Source: Hevea brasiliensis
Lineage: Eukaryota; Streptophyta; Magnoliopsida; Malpighiales; Euphorbiaceae
Assembly (NCBI RefSeq): GCF_030052815.1
Contig: NC_079505.1
Span: forward strand, 30,710,726 to 30,774,725
Direction of reading: 5' to 3'
Length of the DNA stretch: 64,000 nucleotides
Shown here: positions 23,299-36,840 of the stretch, piece by piece
How positions within the stretch are numbered: the first letter of the stretch is position 1
Layout: each line of letters begins with the position of its first letter
The notes under the pieces: generated by a model
What the model was told of the DNA's origin: nothing
Database searches by the model: none
Seen by the model: the letters and a program-made list of their open reading frames with translations, nothing else
Made by a program: the position numbers and the translations under genes

Positions 23299-24480
23299 AT
23301 GGTTGGAGTAGGGGCATTACATGAACTACTCAGGTAATGCTTAATCTTTTTAAATGCCTCTTGACATTGCTCATTCCATACCACTGGCTGATTCTTTCTT
23401 AATATCTTGAAAATTGGTTCACAAGTAACTTGTGAACCTAGCTATGAACCTACTGATGTACTGTAATTTCCCTAAGAAACCTCTAACCTCTTTTCTTGTT
23501 CTTGAGGCTAGCATCTCCTAGGTTGCCTTCACTTTATCTGAATCAATCTTAATCTCTTTCTTGCTTATCATATGCCCTAATAGTTTGCCTAAAGTGACCC
23601 TAAACACACACTTGTTAGGTTTTAGTCTCAACTTATACTTGATGACCTTTGAAAGAACTTCTCTAATGCCTCAAAATGTCCCTCCCTAGTTGGGGATTTT
23701 ACCACCATGTCATCCACATATACTTCAACTTCTTCGTGCATCATGTCATGAAACAACATAACGGCCATTCTTTGATAAGTTGCACCAGCATTCTTTAGCC
23801 CAAAAGGTATGACCTTATAACAATAAGTTTCCCATTCGGTAATAAAAGCTGTCTTTGCTTTGTCTATCAAATCTATAAGGATCTGATTATATCCCAAAAA
23901 ACCATCCATAAAGGAGTACATGGCTATGCAAATAGCACTATCAACAAGCATATCAATGTGAGGCAATGGGAAATCATCTTAGGAGTAGCCTTGTTTAGGT
24001 CCCTATAGTCTACACACATTCGAACTCACCCATCCTTCATGGGAACTGGCATGATGTTGGCTAACCACTCGGGATACTCAATTACTTCAATGAAACCAGT
24101 TTCAATAAGCTTTTTCACTTCTTAAGCTATTTTCTTCCCATTCTAGTCTAAGTCAACTCTTCTTTTGTTTTACCAGCCTTCTATTAGGGTCTGTAGGGAT
24201 CTTATGCTATAATGTGTCTCGATCAATTCCTGGCATATCTTTATAAGACCAGGCAAATGCTTCTTAGTACTTTGTTAATAAGGCGATAAATTTATCTCTT
24301 TCTTCTTGGGTTAAATCTTCAGCTAACTTAATGTCTTTAAGATTATCTAGTGTACCCAAATTAATAGAGATCGATTTTAATGCATTAACAGAAATAGATT
24401 CTAAATGATTATGAATGTTGTGTGTGTGGTCATTAGGATAAATATCAAATAAGTAAGCAAAAGGACTAGTCATATTATTA
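23299..24480 (-). pseudogene. Tat/Ogre-like reverse transcriptase
   Basis: The minus-strand frame has 'LTQEERDKFIALLTKY' (24280s), 'VRMCVDYRDLNKATPKDDFPLPHID', 'SFMDGFLGYNQI', 'PFGLKNAGATYQR', and 'VEVYVDDMVVKS' with the YVDD active site at 23702-23722. It goes on to 'LGHMISKKEIKID', 'EVRGFLGKLQYISRF', 'CEPIFKILRKNQP' and 'EAFKKIKHYLS', then breaks at 23299. It would copy element RNA. Order and wording are typical of Tat/Ogre RT rather than chromovirus RT. There are several stops and at least three frameshifts (about 23660, 23470, 23330). Confidence 0.88.
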
Positions 24481-24639
24481 ATTTTTACCTAGAAATCATC
24501 ATCAAGTACATCAGAAATGAAAAATATCAATCTCACTACTGTGAGTATTACAAAAGACAAACTCAAACTTAGGGGTGTAGGTTTAAGTGCTTGGCTTCCA
24601 TACAAACTTCAACTTATTGGCGCTGACCTCCTATTCTAG

Positions 24640-25520
24640 CTCTTCAACATGCAGTAGCTCCTAGTCATCAGTCCATGTAATTGCCCCCTCCTTGATGAAC
24701 TTGGTGGGCTTGAGTTCCTCTTCATCTTCAGTTGGCTGATAGCCCAACTCATATCTAGTGATCTGCCCCTTTATTTTAAGAAAAGTCACTAGGCCATTAG
24801 CTCGTGTACCCAGACCCATGCTAGGGAGGAGCTTTATCCCTTTCATCATAGTAGTCACCCTACGGTCCATCCAGCCTTCATAGATCCCAGTAACTTAGAA
24901 ACCAAACAATAATGGCACTAAACCATCCACTTGCAACATAGCTACTTCCCCATCCCTTTTAGCATTTATGGTGATTACACCATCTTGGCATGGGATCTTG
25001 ATCTTCTGGTGGAGTGTAAAGGGAACTCCACCTAAGGAATGGAATCAGATTCTACCCAATAGTAGGGAGAATGTCATGGTGATGTTTAGCACAATGAACT
25101 CAACTTTGGTTTCTATAGGCCCCACCTCAACCATAGTCTTCAATACCTTTATCATGTTTCTCTTTTAATCATCGTAGGCCCTAATAACTAGATTAGAACC
25201 AGTCAGTTTAGACACAGACATTTTTAACTTGGGCACAATCTTCAGAGGGCATACGTTGATGGCTGACCAATCATCTATCATCACATGGGGCACTTTGACC
25301 CTTTAACTTCGGTTATCACAAACAAAGCCTTGTTGTGGTTTCTCCACTTAGCCAGAAGATCATGATCAAAGAAAGTAATATGACCCCCATCCTCTATAAG
25401 CACAACCTTAGCAATCTCTTTTGGAGTTATCTTTGTAGAGACTTTGAGTATACTCAGGGCATTAGTCAGTGTAGTTCTGTGTTTTTCAGATGATAATAGC
25501 AATTTTTACACCATCACACT
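24640..25520 (-). pseudogene. Tat/Ogre-like aspartic protease and linker
   Basis: The minus-strand frame has 'HDLLAKWRNHNKALFV', 'MIDDWSAINVCPL' (25270s-25240), 'TFSLLLGRIWFHSLGGVPFTLHQKIK' and 'GYQPTEDEEELKP'. It matches the retropepsin segment of Tat-group pol, where the active site is normally Asp-Asn-Gly-Ser. Here it reads Asp-Asp-Trp-Ser, so activity is unlikely. The protease would cut the polyprotein. Stops near 25165 and 24895 break it. Confidence 0.75.
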
Positions 25521-26390
25521 AGCCGGAGTCCTTTTTAACTGCCTAAGGACTGGATCATCCTCTTTGTTTGTGTCCTCTTTGGCTAACTCCTTGGCTTTCC
25601 CTCTCACATCATCCATCTCCATGGGTGGATCAGGATAATATCTACCACTCCTAGTCATGTGGCTCACCCTGCTCTTTTCCTCTCCATAAAAGTTATCCCA
25701 AACATCTAATAAACCTTCCTCATCATTGGAACTATCCCAGCTATTAATTATCATCACAGATCGAGGTTCATCGGGCTTTTGGATAGGTTGGATGAGGTTA
25801 AGAATTTGGTAAGGGTTAATTGAGGTGGTAAAAATCATGCAAAGTCCTAGTAGGGATAGAACATTATGGTTAGGCATTGGGTTTGTATAGGTGTTAAGTC
25901 AGTTTTCTCGGTCGACTATTTTCTTAGCATCGATCAGGTCCTAGACTTCATGTTTTAGCCAAAGACATCTATCAGTGTCATGTCTATCAGTTTGGTGGAA
26001 TTGGCAATATATGTTAGCATTGTAATTAGGTGGAAGTGGATTTAGTGGTGGCCTAGGTGCCAAGGGTTGGAGGAGACCTCGAGCTTTAAGTCGTTTAAAG
26101 ACTTTGGATAGGGGTTGGTTGAATTGGAAAAATCTCCTTGGGGTGCGAGACACAATTTAAACCTCGATAACTTTAATGTCATTTAATTGGTGCACCTCGG
26201 GATCTCTTTCCAAGTTTAACCACAATTTTCTCTTTCAGCTCAAATATCTTGGCATTCAAGGTTTCATCAAGCATGGCCATAGTTTCTTCCATCTTAAATA
26301 GTGCATGTGAAATCCTTACTAGTCTTTTCCCTTCTCTAAACCAAGTGACTTGATCAAAAGTCTCTTTAGTGTGTTTCAAGGCTATGTTTG
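25506..26390 (-). pseudogene. Tat/Ogre-like gag remnant
   Basis: Open pieces (26379-26179, 26153-25941, 25877-25506) give a helical segment, then a Pro-rich stretch ending in a CCHC-like finger 'YCQFHQTDRHDTDRCLWLK', then an acidic linker with 'MTRSGRYY'. The finger pattern Cys-His-His-Cys is the one seen in Tat/Athila gag. The main capsid domain is missing, so gag carries an internal deletion. Confidence 0.72.
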
Positions 26391-26609
26391 CTCAAAAAAA
26401 TAAGATTTAAGGGTTAACCTAAAAATGCCATGTACATGAATGCAATGCATGAATGGACCATTTTTTACCTTCACTTTTACAAAACCAATATCGAACCATA
26501 CTAATAGAAATAAAACTAAACCAAAGCCAAACCATATAAGCTAAACTAAAGTCAAACTAAAGACTGAAACAAAACTGAAAAGAACATCTCTAGAACTGAA
26601 TCTTCACCC
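26391..26609 (-). other. Tat leader, innermost piece
   Basis: Non-coding, A-rich. It joins gag to the rest of the leader once the family B solo LTR (26615-30752) is removed. Confidence 0.5.
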
Positions 26610-26614
26610 CCTTA

Positions 26615-29600
26615 TGTAACACCCCTCACTCGACTACAGTGTAGCCGAGCAAAGTGTGCTACATTCGGTGCCGGAGCACCCTATCTTATCTTACTTTATT
26701 CCTTTCATAATTTGATCTCGATATATTTTAATATTAATTATTTTTCGACGGAGAAACCAGCGGAGTTTCCCCTATTTTATTACCAGTTGACGTATTTTAC
26801 TATTTACATGTTTGAAAGTTTCAATAATATTTTTCAAATAAAATCTCATCAATTATTTTCATAACCATCTCATAATTCACATCTCATTCATGCTAAAATC
26901 ACATAAGTAAAATTTTCAAATTTCTTTAATTTACATAATTTCATAATTTACATGATATATAAATTAATTACATATGAAAAAGCTAATTTATTAAATTACA
27001 TTACATTTCTATTAATTACCTGCTCATAATCTACATTATAATACAATATCTAGCATTTTATACTAAATACAAAATATGATCTATATGGGCCCTATCTACA
27101 TGCATTGCTGAGGAGGTGACAACCTTGAATACTCCAGCCACTTCTGCAGATCTGGACTCCAAAAATCTTAGTCAAAGTACCTGCGCGAGGAAACAAATCC
27201 ATCGCGCTAAGCATTGCTACTTAGTGGTGCAATAATATAACAAGAAAATAAAATATACAAATAAAGAAAGAAAGAAGCATAATTTGAATATTTAAGAATC
27301 AATTTAATTTAATACAATGTGTCTAATATTAATTATCTTTTGTTCTCATTTGTTTCGCTTTGGAAGCGTTTAATTCCGAAATTCTCAGTGATAATGTACA
27401 ACATACAGAATTAATAAAAATACTCAGTTTATATTTATATGGCAATAGAAGGTACATTTAAAATATTTAGTTAAGTTATACCTATTTTTTTTGCAACTCT
27501 TTTATCATTTTAATTAACAATTTTTATATGGTTTGGATCATTTCATAATTGTAACTAATTCTTTTTAAGTCTTATTAACTCATTTATTTGATTTTTAATA
27601 TTTTTAATTACTAATAGTCTTAATTTGTTTCAATAAATTACACTGCCCAAGTAACCTATGACAGGCTGACTAAATCGATAATGTGTCGTTGGCATCGACA
27701 CTGCGGTGCCTCGGGCCGTCATACCATGGGACGCAGAACGTCAACCACGTATGTAGTCAGTATGGCTAAAAAGCCATGATAACACATAATCGGGCATAAA
27801 AGCCATAAATGTTGGCATAAAGCCATGAATGCGGGTGCAAAGCCATGAATACGGGCACAAAGCCATGAATACAGGCATAAAGCCTTTCGCAGTACTGCTA
27901 AAACAATACCCTATTGGCATGCCAATCTATCCAATCTGACACACGTGTCTAGGCAATACAAGGGCACATAATATCATTAAATATTAATATATTGTGTTTT
28001 ATGAATCCATTATTTCATGATAAATTTCAATTATAATTCATACATTCATTTGATCATTTATATGATCACAATTCACATCAATTATCCTTTTATACCATTG
28101 TACTCAAAATACTTCTCCTTTCTATAATAATGAGAACTAATGTCTTATTCATACATTAATATAGTTCATTTATTCATTCATTATGTTATTCATATTGATT
28201 ACAATTCTAAACAATGCTTTCACATGTACCATTGTATTCAAAACATTTTTCCTTTCTCATTTATACATTCAAGAATCTACTTATGTAATTACAATTTTTA
28301 TATTTCAAGTTGAGTTACTAATATTTTATGAATTCTATTTGTGATGGGCATATAAGCCCTAACTATCTATTCACATCAATTAGGTGACTTATTTTTCATG
28401 TTTCAAGTAATCCATGAATATTTCATGGATTTCAAATTTATGGCCTTAATTTCTTTTTAACAATTTTGACTAGGATGCATAGTCCACATTTGTCATACAA
28501 TTCTAAGCATTTAAGCTTAGAATTGGTTCTAGGTCTTCATCTTAATTTACTAGTTATTTTGATTACTATTCACCTTACTAGTCAACCAAAATGTTGATTT
28601 TTTTTTTATACTTAATGGATATATTAATTCTAATTACACCAAGATCCCACATTTTGAGTTTTACATTTGCTAGTATTAATTGCCAATTGCAATTTAAAGT
28701 CCCCTAGATGCATTTCTAAATTTAGTTATTATACTTTGTGTCTATGTATTACTATTCATATTACAATTCACTCAAATTGTTGACTTTTTAATACATAATA
28801 AATTTATTGAACCTAAGTTCTCAAAGATACCACATTTTGCATTCAAAATTTGTTGGTATTGGTTGCCAATAACATTTCCAAGCTTAGCACTAAGAGGGCA
28901 GAAATTTCAGATTTGGTACCATAACTTTACTGTTCCATTAGGAACTGTTACAGTGGGAATTTGAGGAAATGGTAAACATGAAAGTTGTTTCTTATTTTGT
29001 CTAGTTGAATTTATTTTTTTGAATCACTCCATTTGGAGTTTTGTAGCTCCAGATATGGTCCAAAAACCACAGCTGGCCGGATTTCAAATCTGCAGAATTT
29101 ACCAAATCTACAGTACCATAAACAGTGACTGTGACTGCCATTTGGGTTAGGTTCTGGTCATAATTTGGGGTAGGTTTCTTCATAAAAGTTGTTTGTCTAG
29201 GTCTTAACTTGTTGCTGTAAAAATTTCAGGTCAATTGACCATTTCTACAGTGAGTTATGGCCAAATGAACAGTTACTGTTCATTTGGTCATTCTGCAGAA
29301 TTGGCTTGCAGGGTACCCGGATTGGGGCCAACTTTTGGTCCACTTGCTTTGGTCTTTTGGGCATGGTTTCTTCAGCAAAAATGTGCCATTATAAGTCTAG
29401 TTTCATGTCCAATTGGCCAAACACCAATTGGACCAACACAGCCAAAGATATGGCAGTCCAAGTGGGCTGGAATCACAGCCACCCTGCTGCACTCATTGGG
29501 CAGCATACTCATTCACTTTACCATGCTATATTTCAGTCCAAATTATGATTAACTTGCCTCAAATGGTCACTAATTGACCGTTAGAATGTCCATTAATCAT

Positions 29601-30752
29601 TTCATAAGCCAAGTCCAATTTTTCACTCCCAAAACCCTAATTTTCCCTTTCAATTCACCCAAACACCTAGTTAAGCACTTTCATTCATTATGTATGTGTA
29701 TATACACCTTAAACATAATCTCTAATTCATTCTAAGTCCATTAAAACCATCAAAAACACTCCATCATTGTTCCTTCCTTAGGACTGCCGAAATTCATGGT
29801 GGACATACACATATATTTGGTTCATTTAATTCACAAATTCTTACCTATTTCAAGTCTCTAACATGGAATTAATGAGTTTTAGATACATATGTGCACTAAC
29901 CTCTTGTAGGGCAGAATTTTCCCAAGCTTAACTTCACTTTCTTTCCTTTTCTTCACTGCCAAACACTTCCCCAAGAGGTATGGACAAATTTTAATGAAAG
30001 GTGTTTAGGGTTTTATAGTGGAAATTCATGGGAAAATGGAAGTGATGCAAGAAATTTTTATGGATGGCTATGGAAGAGAGGTCACGTTTTGAGGAAGAAG
30101 AAGAAGAAGAAGATGACCATAATTTTTGGTCCATTTTGTATCTTTTAAATGTTTTAAGAATGCTTGTTAACTTGTGATTGGTTGGGAGTAAGATAATGAC
30201 ATCATGTGATGTCATTATCCCTAATTTTCTTTATTTTTCTTTTCTTTTCTTTTCTACTAACTTTAAATTAATTTTTCATCAACCTTAATTCATATTTTAT
30301 GTTATAATAATTATTTACTCAACTGGACAAGTCGGCCAAAAATTGCCTCTGAAGGCGAAATGACCAAAATGCCCTCCGTTTGGCTTAACGGGTCAAAATT
30401 GTCTGTACCGATTGAAAAATTTTTCTAAATATTTTCTTGGCATTCTAATGCCATAGGAACCTCAATGACCCTTCTCTGGAGTCCCAAAAATTATTTTATG
30501 AATTTTCTCTCGGGTCTAGGGCTCTTAGTTGCGAGAACAGCAACTTCCCTCTGGTTACCCATCGCTTGGGCACCGGCTCATTTGACTTGGTTGTATTTTA
30601 TTTCTAAAATTTTTACTAAATTTTTCTTATTAATATTTGAGTTAATTATGGTTTCTGACTTTAGTTTAATTATTTTTCTAGACGTTCTAACTCAGGACCG
30701 ACAGGTCAGAATAAGATAAAATGTACGGAGTTGCTACCGGGAGGGTGTTACA
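26615..30752 (-). mobile_element. Solo LTR, family B, minus orientation
   Basis: A 4.1 kb LTR with ends TGTAACACCCC...GGGTGTTACA and a perfect 5-bp target duplication 'cctta' (26610-26614 and 30753-30757). The end near 26630-26680, read on the minus strand, matches the Tekay-like LTR end ('ttgctcggct', 'ctgtag'), which places it in family B. No internal region remains, so it formed by LTR-LTR recombination. ORFs within it (29001-29183, 29235-29552, 29991-30215, 30465-30719) are not genes. It contains a (GAA)n run at 30095-30113. Confidence 0.9.
27765..27892 (-). repeat. 20-21 bp tandem repeat inside the family B solo LTR
   Basis: Five units of the type 'gggcataaagccatgaatac'. The reverse complement resembles the 25-bp repeats in the family C LTR (32395-32490). 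Both lie at a comparable place upstream of the 'accactaagc' box. Confidence 0.8.
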
Positions 30753-31002
30753 CCTTATACCTCTAACTCTCTCGTGTAGGGTAGGAAAAAAAAATTCTAT
30801 CCTAGGCTATGGTACACTGGACACACCAACAGGGAGTGGTCCAGGATGATCCTCCCCTCACAAACAAAGAATTTATACACTTAAAGTTTAATCGTAAGTA
30901 AGCATCCTCTTGCTTAACACGGGTTTTTAAATGGACTTGGGCCTATACACACATTGGATTTATGCATTGGCTTAGGTTCATCTTAACTACCACTAGAACT
31001 CA
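30753..31002 (-). other. Tat leader, middle piece
   Basis: Non-coding 250 bp between two LTR insertions. It includes the target-duplication copies 'cctta' (30753) and 'actca' (30998-31002). Nothing else was recognised. Confidence 0.5.
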
Positions 31003-32394
31003 TGTAACATCCTCAATTTATCCTAAATGATTTCATAGGAATTATAAAATTAATTGTGTGTGAAATTGTTTCCATTCATACCTAGGAAGTTGGCCACCAA
31101 GAGTTAGAGAACTAAAATGAATTAATCAATAAGTAAAAGATTAAATAAAAGATTAGAGGACTAACTTAAATCAATTATAAAGTTGAGAGGAAAAATTAGA
31201 AATGACAAAGTGATCAACCAATCAGAAGTTGAAACCTCGCTAAGAACCAATGGGTAAAAACTAAGAGACATTCTCTTCCTTTATCCCTTGTTAGACGGCC
31301 ATCTATCCTCATTTTCCTCCTATTTTCTTTTCCTCTTTCAATAGCAAATTTTCTCAAGATTTGAAGAAGAGACATCCAATAAAAACCCTAGGTCATTCCA
31401 TTTTTAAAGGCCTAAGAAAAAGGAGTAAGAAAGCTTGGTGATTCAAGCTTGAAGACAACAAATTCTTGAAGGGTTTTGGTGGAGATTGAAGGGAGAAGGG
31501 GCAACAGCTAGTTTACAACTAAGGTTAGTGCTATAATCTTTATTTTTTATCAAGTTTGAGTGGGGATATCATTAGGGATAAGGGAGGATTACAATATAGT
31601 GAGAAGGATAGCTAGTAGGGGTGATGGAACCTTGGTTCTGCCATTAAGCTGCAAAATCAGTTACTTTTAAAAATTCATAACTTGAGCTAGGAAAATTAGA
31701 TTTCTATGATCTTTATGTCTATGAAAACCTTGATGAATGCCCTAAAACTTTGTATTTTGTCCTAGACTTAATTCCCTTGTTAAGATGATGTTTGAAGCTA
31801 AAACTTTTTGTTGCTCAAATTGGAAAACTGACCCGATGGTTTCCAAAAGCAGAACAACTAAATTTAAAAATTCATAACTTGTGCTACAGGACTTGAAATA
31901 GTGTGATTCTTGAATTGTTAGAAAGCTTATTGAATGCCCTAAAACTTTGTAGTTATGGTCAAGAATTGATTTTACTGGCTGTATAGTGAAATTTTTACAT
32001 TTCCTGTTACTACTTTGAATGTGAATGAAGTTTGCATCTTTTTGTTCGTAAATTGAGATGTAGACCTAATTTTGATATGATTCAAATTGGTAATTGAAAT
32101 AGACATATGAAAGTTTGATTATGGAAAGTATGGCATGAAACCCCAGTTTCTAGAATATTTGGTGGAATTTTAAAATTGCTACCTTATTTATCTGAATTGT
32201 CTGGGAATTTATAGTGGTGTTTGTGTTTAATGACATTGATTGTGAATGAATTATGAATAAAAAGGGAAATTGGTAAGAATGTCTTGATTGAATAAATTAC
32301 ATTTAATATTGATAATGTGTATGCCCATTATAAATCTAGAAGTAGGTGGCATGAGGAAATTGACTAGTCAATTGCTGAAATTATGCATAATAAC

Positions 32395-32490
32395 TTGGCT
32401 TATACCATGATATGGATACTTGGCTTATGCCATGATATGGATACTTGGCTTTATGCCATGATGAGAATACTTAGTTATATGCCATGATGA
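32395..32490 (+). repeat. 25-bp tandem repeat in the family C LTR
   Basis: Four copies of a unit like 'acttggcttatgccatgatatgg'. It is the same motif, in reverse, as the array at 27765-27892. Confidence 0.8.
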
Positions 32491-33283
32491 GGATTCTTAT
32501 CACTTGAATTGTCTAGACATTATAATTGGGCTAAAGAATAAATAAAAAGGGCTATGTGAAAAAGGTATTCATACAATGTTTGCACCTTGATTGTAAATGT
32601 TAAATCTTGAAAATGTATGCAATTAAATATCTTATTGAATTGTGTAGGATTGTACTTGTATTATGGAAATAAAATATTTAGAAACATGATTCATGAGATT
32701 ATGCATGATTGGCTTGCATACATGTTGTGGCATAATATCATTTAGTTATAGCACCACTAAGCAAGTTGCTTAGCGGAAAGTTGTTTGAACTTGTTAGTAG
32801 TATGCCCTAGAGTATATCATTTTGTATGTATCTAGTGTATATTTTATTAATAAAAGGCAATTTCACTTTTCCTTTTGCATAATATATTTATGCGTAATAG
32901 AAAAGGTCCATTGATATTTTGTTAGAAATTCTATTCTTAAGTTGTTAAGAATATGAGTGACTGTATTTCTAGCACAAAGTATCATAAATTGGTTCACAAT
33001 CAAGGATATTTCATAAAGGACATGACTTATTCAGGAAAATAGTAATCATGTTTGTTCCCAAGGTATTTATATGAGATATAAATAAGATGGAGTGGTGAGT
33101 CTCATGCCACACAACAAACATGATAGGCACTTATACATGATAAGTAGGCCGAACCAATGACGCTTTCATACTTGTACTGGTTTGAGTTTGATACTGCTTT
33201 CACACTTGTACTGTGTATGGGTATATGGGCATGTGTTGGCTCCTACTAGTTATATATAGAGATAGGTGTTGATCAAGATGGAA

Positions 33284-36200
33284 TGTCACACCCTACCCCT
33301 CTGTAAGGCATAACATGATCCCGTAGTATACCTAATGAATTACCAAACTTCGCTTACTGATAACCCATTAAATACACTACAAGGGATTTTAAACCTTTTC
33401 TTACTTATTTTTAGAGTGGTGAGCACTATTTACAAGTGTTAAAAATTTTTTGAACTGAAGTGAAACAACTAACACATTTGAAGTATTAATAATTTCTGTA
33501 AAAATTTTGGCAGAGTGCCATCTGTATTTTGAATAAAACAGTTCTTAAAAAACCTGTAAAAAGCACTTCCAATATTTTCCTCAATCTCAAACTCCAATAA
33601 CCAATCAACACAATAAGTTTCTCAATAATTGTCAACTCAAATCCACAATAAATTTCCAGTGTTTTCAAAAGCTGAGATAAAAGAATATATCACAATATTT
33701 ACAAACCAAAATAATTTACAAATTTAGTTTACAACTTTAATGTACAATTTTAATTTACAACTACTCAAAACCAAGAACAATATATACATATAGTGAACAT
33801 ACATTACAATACAAAATGCAAAATATGGTATACTCAATATACCTGATGATCTCTCAGTGTAGTACTAGCAGCCTAGTCTGCTGCCTTGTCAGTTTGTCTA
33901 CCTGCGACAGCAATGAAAGGCTATTGCTGACCTAATATCTCAGTGGTGCACAACATTAACAAAATGCAACTTTAAATCACAAATCATAAGTCATATAAAT
34001 AGTGGATACTTAAAACCATAATTAAATTCAAAGACAGTGAATGTCATAAAGAATTTAAACTCCATTTCACAATATCATAATAAATATCAATAAATCACAC
34101 ACACAGCTTAATCATGATTCCATAGTCCAATTCATCCTAAAAGCCGATGGCTAGTGAGGAATAACATAGCTAGTTAGCAATAATATGAGTACTCATTCTA
34201 TTCGTCCTCAACAGGCACACACCTCAACACTTCAGCCAGAGAGGGAATTCAAAGTCAATTCATCCCACTAGATAAGTGAGGAATTCAATCAATATACATA
34301 ATAGTTGTGGTTTCAAACCATTTACAATGCTTTTCAATCAATAAGTATCCATCAAATATCATTCAAACAATTTTTCATAATTTAAAACAATAATATACAA
34401 ATAGTCATAATTTATTTCAATTAAAAAAATTCAAAAGAAATAACTGTTGTGCACAAACCTCTGAAAAATGTCTCTTGGTCCTAACTCAGTGTTTCTTTCC
34501 CCTTTCCTGAGTCTTTGCTAACTGAAACACACAATTTGAAGTGTTTCAGTACTCATTTAAACTGTCTCTAACAATAAGGCTTAATAATTAATTTATTAAA
34601 TTCTATTATTTTCCTTAGTCAACCTAATATGTTGACCCTCAATACACTCTAGGTGAATTAGGTTTAATGTTACTAATATGTCACATTTGTAGCCTTTTAG
34701 TATTGGTACATGTTACCAAATTCATTTTCTAGTATATTGCATTTTATTGCAATTTGCCGAATTTCAGTATAATAATTTGACCTCACTGGATGACCTAGTT
34801 CCCTCGGTTTTCGGGTTTCGGTCCAAACTGCAAACTTGTAGGTCTATGTCTTATTGCATGCGGGGCAAAATTTCAGGTCATTCTGAGTTGTGTAGACCAA
34901 GTTATGGTCAATCTGCCAATGCTGGACAGAATGTATCAAAATGGTAACTTTAGGTCATTTTTAGGTCACTTTTGGTTCGGCCAGTTTTTGGACCTGAACT
35001 TGTGCAAGCTATTTGGCTTGGTTATGGCCATTTCTGAGCTTTGGTATCTTCATAAGAATTGTAGATATATGTCTTAAAGATTCATGGTAAAAATTTTAAG
35101 TCAATTGGACCTATTTTGAGTGAGTTATGGCCAAAAAACCAACTACTGCCCAAATGGTCACCAAATGGTCAATTTTCAGGCTTTCAAAGAACTAATTCAG
35201 ATTTGGTCATTTTTCAAGTTACCTTCTAAGTAGAATTTTGGTAAGCTTCCTTCATGAAAGTTGGCACATTTTGTGCCTAGTTTCACCTCCAATTGGTCTC
35301 ATACCAATTGGAGCTACACACTTAAGGTTCTAAGCCAAAACATACACTGCCCTATTACAATTTGTTCATCCTTTACCAATTACACATCCTATGCTTACCA
35401 AGTTCACTCTTCCATGCCAATTCTGCTTTGTACCATAACATCAACACATTTAGCAACACATTTTTGGTCATTTTGGCAGCTTGTAACCGCTCTCAACATA
35501 CACACTATAATATAGAATTTTTCAAGTCCAATAACAACAATTAACCACAAGACATACCTCATTTACATGTCCAAATTCAAACCATTATATACATATCCAA
35601 ATTCAAACAATTATTCATATACACATGCTACCATCAATGACAACATAATTCAACAATATTTCATGAACTCAAAGACTTCAATCTTCTTCATGAGGCTGTC
35701 ACAAGTTTACACATACCCATCAATTTCCATTTTCACTTTTCAAGCTTCCAAATCAAACCTTACACATGGAATTCAACTACAATACAATCAAACATTTAAA
35801 TCATTATTCCAACCAATATTTACATGCAAGAATAAGCTGTTCATATTGAAGTTCCATGGCTGCCAAAATGTACATCTTCATTAATTCATCAAACTTCAAA
35901 AATTCTTCCATAAATCAATTACCCACAACCTTGGTTACACTTTTAATGAAACAAGAATTGAAAACACTCACTTACCTAAACTTGACCTTGATAAAACCTT
36001 GAAATTTTCTCTCCTTTTTGCTACCTATATGTTTCCCAAGATGTGTAGGCAAAATTTAGTGAAGGAAAAAGCAAGGATCATGGCTTCAAGATGGAAGAGT
36101 GGAGCTTGCATGCAATTCGGCCATGGAGGATTTCTTCACCAAGGTTTCGGCTGGTTTTGCAAAGTGAGGAAGATGAAGGAATATTCTATCCATATGTTGG

Positions 36201-36840
36201 TTAAATGTCCACTTAAGTGGAGTTAGTGGAGCACTAATAGGATTAAAGTATTTTTTTATATTAAACTTTCCAATTTTCTACATTTTCCTCCTATCTTTTG
36301 CTATTTAGATTATGTACCACTATTTTAATTTTTCATGACATTTTCTAAGTGTAATATCATTTATTTTTAATGGACATTTAGGTCAAAAGACAACTTGGGG
36401 TGTCCAATGACCACAATGCCCCTGTTCGGGTTGCATTCCCGATTTTTCGGTAACACCGAGTTTTGTCATTTTCTTGATTTCTCGTCTTTCTTTATACTAA
36501 TTATTTAATTTTTCTTTGATATTTCTAATGACATTTATGCTTCAATAAGTCTTTAATTATGTCTTAAAAATATTTTCCAGGGTTCTTTGCGGTCCAGGGC
36601 TAGTCAATGGTCCACACCGTAACTTTCCGGTGCAGTCACCCATCGCTATGGTTCTCGGCTCGTTTAACTTGGTTACATTTCATTGCCATTATTTTTCCTT
36701 TGTTTTTCTTGTATTTTCTTTTCTTGTATTTCATTATTTTATGTCTCCTCACCCATATCTAAGTGTAGTTCTAGGCATCCTAGCTGTCCGGACGACTAGT
36801 CACGACGATGAGAGCACTCACAGAGCATAGGGGTGTTACA
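33284..36840 (-). mobile_element. Solo LTR, family A, minus orientation
   Basis: 3557 bp with ends TGTCACACCC...GGGTGTTACA and a perfect target duplication 'tggaa' (33279-33283 and 36841-36845). It is intact end to end, so it serves as the family A reference here. ORFs inside (34747-34947, 35261-35515, 35567-35884, 35999-36226, 36630-36830) have no domains and are chance. Minus-strand leader donor at about 35974. Confidence 0.92.

Noticed and set aside
29235..30719. Several ORFs of 70-105 codons in the family B solo LTR
   Set aside because: Located inside an LTR bounded by a target duplication. Homologous LTRs do not keep the frames.
35999..36226. 75-codon ORF with Lys/Met-rich sequence
   Set aside because: Lies antisense in the leader part of a family A solo LTR. 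No domain.
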